From: Erythrobacteraceae bacterium CCH12-C2
Lineage (GTDB): Bacteria; Pseudomonadota; Alphaproteobacteria; Sphingomonadales; Sphingomonadaceae
Length of the DNA: 19,365 nucleotides
Reading direction: 5' to 3'
NCBI GenBank assembly: GCA_001556995.1
Contig: LSKF01000035.1
Span: forward strand, 1-19,365
Shown here: positions 14,013 to 19,365 of the stretch, piece after piece
Layout of the letters: the number at the start of each line of letters is the position of its first letter
How positions within the stretch are numbered: the stretch's first letter is position 1
Made by a program: the position numbers and the translations under genes
Notes under the pieces: model-generated
What the model saw: only the letters and a program-made list of their open reading frames with translations
Told to the model about the DNA's origin: nothing
The model's database searches: none

Positions 14013-14033
14013 CCCTGATCGGCGCGATCAGGG
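14013..14033 (-). terminator. Second hairpin downstream of katG
   Basis: CCCTGATC (14013-14020) pairs perfectly with GATCAGGG (14026-14033) around a 5-nt loop. It is the first strong stem reached after the katG stop. A weaker stem (GCGCA/TGCGC, 14043-14058) precedes it, so katG is followed by three stems in a row. A role in termination or 3'-end protection is likely. Confidence 0.55.
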
Positions 14034-14064
14034 CAATTCAGTGCGCAAATCCATGCGCCGGTTG

Positions 14065-16284
<2,220 letters not shown>

Positions 16285-16336
16285 TCAGACTCGCCCCGGG
16301 GGCTAGTCTATGGGGAGAGGATGACGCTTTCAGGAT

Positions 16337-16350
16337 ATTGCGTCCAATCG
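16337..16350 (-). promoter_or_regulatory. Candidate regulator site in the katG promoter region
   Basis: The spacer 16264-16411 upstream of katG is less GC-rich and should hold its promoter. ATTGCGTCCAATCG at 16337-16350 contains the small dyad ATTG/CAAT. It closely resembles ATTGCGAAAATCG in the ahpC upstream region (18970-18982). A shared OxyR (LysR-type) site is plausible, but the match to the published OxyR consensus is only partial and no oxyR gene is visible. Confidence 0.3.
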
Positions 16351-16411
16351 ATTAATGCGCGTGTTTTGATTGAGTGAGGCGATTAGTATTCTCCCATGCC
16401 GCAAACGAGAA

Positions 16412-16511
16412 CGGGCTCCCATCGGGAGCCCGCAAGGCCGACTGGCCGCCCGCAGCGATGCGGCCCGTGGGCCGCGTGAGCGAGGAAGCGCGCTCGCGGA
16501 GGCGAGCGCGC
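16412..16511 (-). terminator. Hairpin cluster downstream of ahpF
   Basis: Reading away from the ahpF stop, there is GCGCGCTCGC/GCGAGCGCGC (16488-16497 with 16502-16511, 4-nt loop), then GCGGCCC/GGGCCGC (16460-16475), then CGGGCTCCC/GGGAGCCCG (16412-16420 with 16424-16432). All stems are perfect. On the minus strand the last stem is followed by GTTCTCGTTT, the best T-rich tail of the set, so it is the likeliest true terminator of ahpF. Confidence 0.65.
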
Positions 16512-16520
16512 CCAAACAAA

Positions 16521-18110
16521 CTAAGCCGCTTCGGCGATCACTTCGACCGGCTCGTTACGGATCAGGAAGTCGAACGCCCCCAGACCCGCCTTTGCGCCTT
16601 CGCCCATGGCGACCACGATCTGCTTGTGCGGCACGGTAGTGCAATCGCCCGCGGCATAGATGCCAGGGAAGTTGGTCGCGCCGTGGTGGTCGATTTCGAT
16701 CTCGCCGAACTTCGACAGGGCAAGGCCCGTCTCGCGCAGCCATTCGGTGTTGGGGACGAGGCCGATCTGCACGAACACGCCTTCCAGCGCGATCCGTTGT
16801 TCGTCACCGCTGGCGCGGTCCTTGACCACCAACCCGTTCACGCGGGTGCCATCGCCCAGCACTTCGGTGGTCTGGCCGTTGGTGATGATCTCGACATTGG
16901 GCATCGAGCGCAGCTTGCGCTGGAGCACTTCGTCGGCGCGCAGCTTGGTGTCGAATTCGATCAGGGTGACGTGGCCGACGATCCCGGCGAGGTCGATCGC
17001 GGCTTCGACGCCCGAGTTCCCGCCGCCGATCACCGCGATGCGCTTGCCCTTGAACAGCGGGCCATCGCAGTGCGGGCAGTAAGCGACGCCCTTGTTGCGA
17101 TACTCCGCCTCGCCCGGCACGCCGAGGTTGCGCCAGCGCGCGCCGGTGGAGAGGATCAGGGTGCGCGCCTTGAGGCTCGCGCCGTTGGCCATCACGACTT
17201 CGTGGAGGCCGCCGATGTCTGCGGCGGGCTTCAGCTCGACCGCGCGGGCGAGGTCCATCAGGTCGATGTCGTATTCGCCGACGTGCTTCTTGAGGCTGTC
17301 GGTCAGCTTCGGCCCTTCGGTATAGGAGGTGCCGGGCAGGTTCTCGATCCCGAGCGTGTCCATCAGCTGCCCGCCGAAGCGTTCGGCCGCGATCCCGGTG
17401 CGGAAGCCCTTGCGCGCGGTGTAGACCGCCGCCGCCGCACCTGCGGGGCCGCCGCCGATGACGAGGACTTCAAATGCGTCCTTCGCCGCAAGCTTTTCGG
17501 CCTGCTTGGCATCAGCGTTCTTGTCGAGCTTCGACAGAATTTCGGCTAGTTCCATCTTGCCGTTGTAGAACGGCTCACCGTTGAGGAAGGTCGCAGGGAC
17601 CGCCATGATGTCGCGGCGCTCGACTTCCTCCTGGAAGGTGCCGCCCTCGATCAGGGTCGCGGTGATGCGCGGGTTTTCCAGCGCCATCAGGGTTAGCGCT
17701 TGCACCACGTCGGGGCAGTTGTGGCACGAGAGCGAGAAGAACATCTCGAAATGGAAGTCGCCCTCGAGCGCGCGCACCTGTTCGATGAGGTCGGCGTCGA
17801 CCTTGGGCGGGTGGCCGCCGGCCCACAGCAGGGCGAGCACGAGGCTGGTGAATTCGTGCCCCATCGGCAGGCCTGCAAAGCGCACCCACTTTTCCGCATC
17901 GCTCGCGCGGCGGATCACGAAGCTGGGCTTGCGCGCATCAGTCCCATCAAACCGCGCGGTGACGAGGTCATGCAGCGAGGCGATCTGCTCGATCAGCTGC
18001 CGGGTCTGGCGCGACTTCTCGCTCTCATCGAGCGAGGCGACCAGTTCGATCCCTTCGCGCAGATTGCCGAGATAGGTCTTGAGCTGGGCCTGCATGGCGG
18101 CGTCGAGCAT
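16521..18110 (-). CDS. ahpF: Alkyl hydroperoxide reductase subunit F (AhpF)
   Basis: A 529-residue flavoprotein disulfide reductase that passes electrons from NADH to AhpC. I start it at ATG 18110, preceded by GGAGGA and giving [17 protein letters not shown], as AhpF proteins begin; a frame to 18143 adds 11 doubtful residues. The N-terminal double-thioredoxin-fold domain has Cys129/Cys132 (SCHNC). The FAD motif is GGGPAG near 219-224. The thioredoxin-reductase-type redox pair is Cys345/Cys348 (YCPHCDG). The NADH motif is GGGNSG near 362-367, and the C-terminal FAD-binding motif is [10 protein letters not shown]. It lies 201 nt downstream of ahpC on the same strand, with three hairpins between, so some transcripts may read through from the ahpC promoter. 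Confidence 0.96.
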   Translation of the reverse strand: MLDAAMQAQLKTYLGNLREGIELVASLDESEKSRQTRQLIEQIASLHDLVTARFDGTDARKPSFVIRRASDAEKWVRFAGLPMGHEFTSLVLALLWAGGHPPKVDADLIEQVRALEGDFHFEMFFSLSCHNCPDVVQALTLMALENPRITATLIEGGTFQEEVERRDIMAVPATFLNGEPFYNGKMELAEILSKLDKNADAKQAEKLAAKDAFEVLVIGGGPAGAAAAVYTARKGFRTGIAAERFGGQLMDTLGIENLPGTSYTEGPKLTDSLKKHVGEYDIDLMDLARAVELKPAADIGGLHEVVMANGASLKARTLILSTGARWRNLGVPGEAEYRNKGVAYCPHCDGPLFKGKRIAVIGGGNSGVEAAIDLAGIVGHVTLIEFDTKLRADEVLQRKLRSMPNVEIITNGQTTEVLGDGTRVNGLVVKDRASGDEQRIALEGVFVQIGLVPNTEWLRETGLALSKFGEIEIDHHGATNFPGIYAAGDCTTVPHKQIVVAMGEGAKAGLGAFDFLIRNEPVEVIAEAA

Positions 18111-18201
18111 GATGTCCTCCGGGCGCAGCGGGCCGCGCGTCAATTATGGTGTTCGGATTACGGGTAACACGGGGCCGGATGGCGCGAGGACCAAAGGGGA
18201 A

Positions 18202-18306
18202 GGTCGGGCACATCCGACCCCGGCTACGACCCGAGGGCTTTCAAGCTCTCGGGATTGGTCGGCCAGCGCGAGGCGTGGGGGAGGGGGAGAGCCCCGCGCT
18301 GGCCGA
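18202..18306 (-). terminator. Three hairpins between ahpC and ahpF
   Basis: The 201-nt ahpC-ahpF spacer has no gene but three stems. TCGGCCAGCGCG/CGCGCTGGCCGA (18259-18270 with 18295-18306) is a perfect 12-bp stem with a purine-rich 24-nt loop, starting 5 nt after the ahpC stop. CCCGAG/CTCGGG with GCTT/AAGC inside spans 18230-18253. GGTCGG/CCGACC spans 18202-18219. None has a T-run. Together they fit partial termination or protection of the ahpC mRNA end, which would keep AhpC in excess over AhpF. Confidence 0.55.
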
Positions 18307-18311
18307 AGGGA

Positions 18312-18878
18312 TTAGATCTTGCCGACGAGATCGAGCGAGGGGGCCAGCGTGTCGCTGCCTTCTTCCCACGCCGCCGGGCAGACCTGGCCGGGGTTGGCAC
18401 GCACATACTGCGCGGCCTTGATCTTGCGGGTCAGTTCGTTGGCATTGCGGCCCACGCCTTCGCAGGTGATTTCCATGATCTGGATCACGCCGTCCGGATC
18501 GACCACGAAGGTCGCGCGGTCAGCAAGGCCCACGCCTTCGCGCAGCACGCCGAAGTTGTTCGACAGCACGTGGTTCTGGTCACCCAGGAACGGGAAGGTC
18601 AGCTTGCCGATCTTGTCCGAGGTGTCGCTCCACGCCTTGTGGCTGAAGTGCGTGTCGGTCGAGACGGCATAGACTTCGACGCCCATCGCCTGCAGCGTGC
18701 CGTACTTTTCGCCCATGTCTTCGAGCTCGGTCGGGCACACGAAGGTAAAGTCGGCCGGGTAGAAGAAGAACACCGACCACTTGCCCGCGAGATCCGCGTC
18801 GGTGACGGTGAAGAAGTCCTTGCCCTTATGGAAGGCGGTGGCAGTGAACGGCTTGAGGGTCGAACCGATGATACCCAT
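18312..18878 (-). CDS. ahpC: Alkyl hydroperoxide reductase subunit C (AhpC, 2-Cys peroxiredoxin)
   Basis: A 188-residue typical 2-Cys peroxiredoxin, cytoplasmic, reducing H2O2 and organic peroxides. The peroxidatic Cys48 lies in FTFVCPTEL and the resolving Cys167 in GQVCPAAW. The start [19 protein letters not shown] and the length match the AhpC1 type that pairs with AhpF. AAGGAC about 11 nt upstream of the ATG is the ribosome-binding site. The upstream spacer carries the dyad at 18949-18968 and the motif shared with katG. The ahpF gene follows on the same strand, forming the usual ahpCF pair. Confidence 0.97.
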   Translation of the reverse strand: MGIIGSTLKPFTATAFHKGKDFFTVTDADLAGKWSVFFFYPADFTFVCPTELEDMGEKYGTLQAMGVEVYAVSTDTHFSHKAWSDTSDKIGKLTFPFLGDQNHVLSNNFGVLREGVGLADRATFVVDPDGVIQIMEITCEGVGRNANELTRKIKAAQYVRANPGQVCPAAWEEGSDTLAPSLDLVGKI

Positions 18879-18948
18879 GGGAGTTTGTCCTTTTGATGGG
18901 GTTGAGAGAGGTTGAAACTGACGCTGCCGAGATAAGGATTATTGCGCT

Positions 18949-18982
18949 GCACAAAAGATGATTTGTGCGATTGCGAAAATCG
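18949..18982 (-). promoter_or_regulatory. Dyad and candidate regulator site upstream of ahpC
   Basis: GCACAAA (18949-18955) and TTTGTGC (18962-18968) form a perfect 7-bp inverted repeat with a 6-nt spacer, 71-90 nt upstream of the ahpC ATG. Next to it, CGATTGCGAAAATCG (18968-18982) has CGATT/AATCG arms and resembles the katG-upstream motif at 16337-16350. The position fits an activator such as OxyR, but that is an inference. I could not fix a -10/-35 pair with confidence. Confidence 0.4.
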
Positions 18983-19209
18983 GTTTTTTCAATGAGTGGG
19001 GCGGGAACCAATCGGATTTGCCGCATCAAACACGCCTGCCTTCCGAGTCTTTTCTGTTGACAGATGCCAGCGCAAAACGCGGTGAAGTGTGCTTTAAACG
19101 CTGTAAGCTGCACAACCCACGAGAGTGCTGACACAAAATTCCATTTGCAATGGTTTGAATCTTCCCAAAATGTCCCTTTGCCGCACTAACCTGTAACTTA
19201 ACGCCGAGG

Positions 19210-19225
19210 TTAAGAATCTATTAAC
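19210..19225 (+). promoter_or_regulatory. CtrA-type box (TTAA-N7-TTAAC)
   Basis: TTAAGAATCTATTAAC is an exact match to the alphaproteobacterial CtrA consensus TTAA-N7-TTAAC. A further TTAA at 19198-19201 forms the inverted repeat CTTAAC/GTTAAG (19197-19214) with it. The box lies about 137-152 nt before the ATG at 19362. The rest of the 483-nt gene-free stretch 18879-19361 is relatively AT-rich and shows no other gene. Confidence 0.55.
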
Positions 19226-19361
19226 CATAGACAAATTTGCGCGACATCGAAAAGCGTGACATCAAATGAAACGGTGGGGGCACTGAGACGCTAAACGGGG
19301 GAAGACTGTCGTTAGCGTCCGCGCTCGTGGTGTAATTTCTGGTGTAGATTGAGGTGATCGC

Positions 19362-19365
19362 ATGG
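19362..19365 (+). CDS. Probable start of a gene cut by the window edge
   Basis: The window ends in GAGGTGATCGCATGG: a good ribosome-binding site (GAGGTGA, 19351-19357) 4 nt before an ATG. With the CtrA-type box upstream, this looks like a real start on the plus strand, divergent from ahpC. Nothing can be said about its product. Confidence 0.4.

Noticed and set aside
18146..18421. A short plus-strand frame in the ahpC-ahpF spacer
   Set aside because: It runs into ahpC antisense, has no ribosome-binding site and is explained by the hairpin-rich spacer.

Overview
The window is a high-GC alphaproteobacterial chromosome segment. The closest match I can argue for is Sphingomonadales/Erythrobacteraceae, i.e. 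an aerobic anoxygenic phototroph of the Porphyrobacter/Erythrobacter type. The reasons are a bchE-bchJ bacteriochlorophyll pair, a tyrosine-catabolism gene end with a glyoxalase-fold partner, a Sphingomonad-style TIR/TolB-like/TPR protein and a CtrA-type box. No tRNA, rRNA, CRISPR array, insertion sequence or integrase was seen. The taxon is an inference from gene content.

Layout. 1-650 (+): end of 4-hydroxyphenylpyruvate dioxygenase, then a translationally coupled VOC protein. 651-976: gene-free, holding a 212-bp element with 41-bp inverted arms. 977-3183 (+): bchE-bchJ, two genes of bacteriochlorophyll synthesis, 2 nt apart. 3180-5676 (-): a secreted protein of unknown function, then (reading from the right) an operon of an SPFH/band-7 membrane protein, a ribbon-helix-helix (Arc-like) regulator and a small two-helix membrane protein. 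A near-perfect 28-bp palindrome covers the operon's promoter. 5814-8112 (+): a TIR-TM-TolB-like-TPR protein and a small lipoprotein. 8122-8159: a long co-axial palindrome whose centre is a 15/16 match to the chromosomal ParB site parS. 8176-10470 (-): an exported Sel1-repeat/trypsin fusion. 10641-12620 (+): a SLOG-domain protein fused to membrane modules of SLATT/DUF4231 type. 12617-13780 (-): a BioF2/CelD-like acetyltransferase. 14065-18878 (-): a peroxide-defence block, ahpC, ahpF and katG, separated by hairpin-rich spacers. 18879-19361: a relatively AT-rich gene-free stretch with the ahpC promoter and an exact CtrA-type box in front of a gene that starts at the window edge.

How the genes fit together. 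The flanks are housekeeping or metabolic: tyrosine degradation, pigment synthesis, peroxide removal by AhpC reduced by AhpF, and KatG. The centre (about 4.2-12.6 kb) is accessory in character. It carries two proteins with signalling/immunity domains (TIR and SLOG-SLATT), an autoregulated-looking SPFH operon and a repeat-protease fusion. I see no proof that these form one system. The SLOG-SLATT fusion, the TIR-TPR protein next to the SPFH operon, and the parS-like site deserve the closest look.
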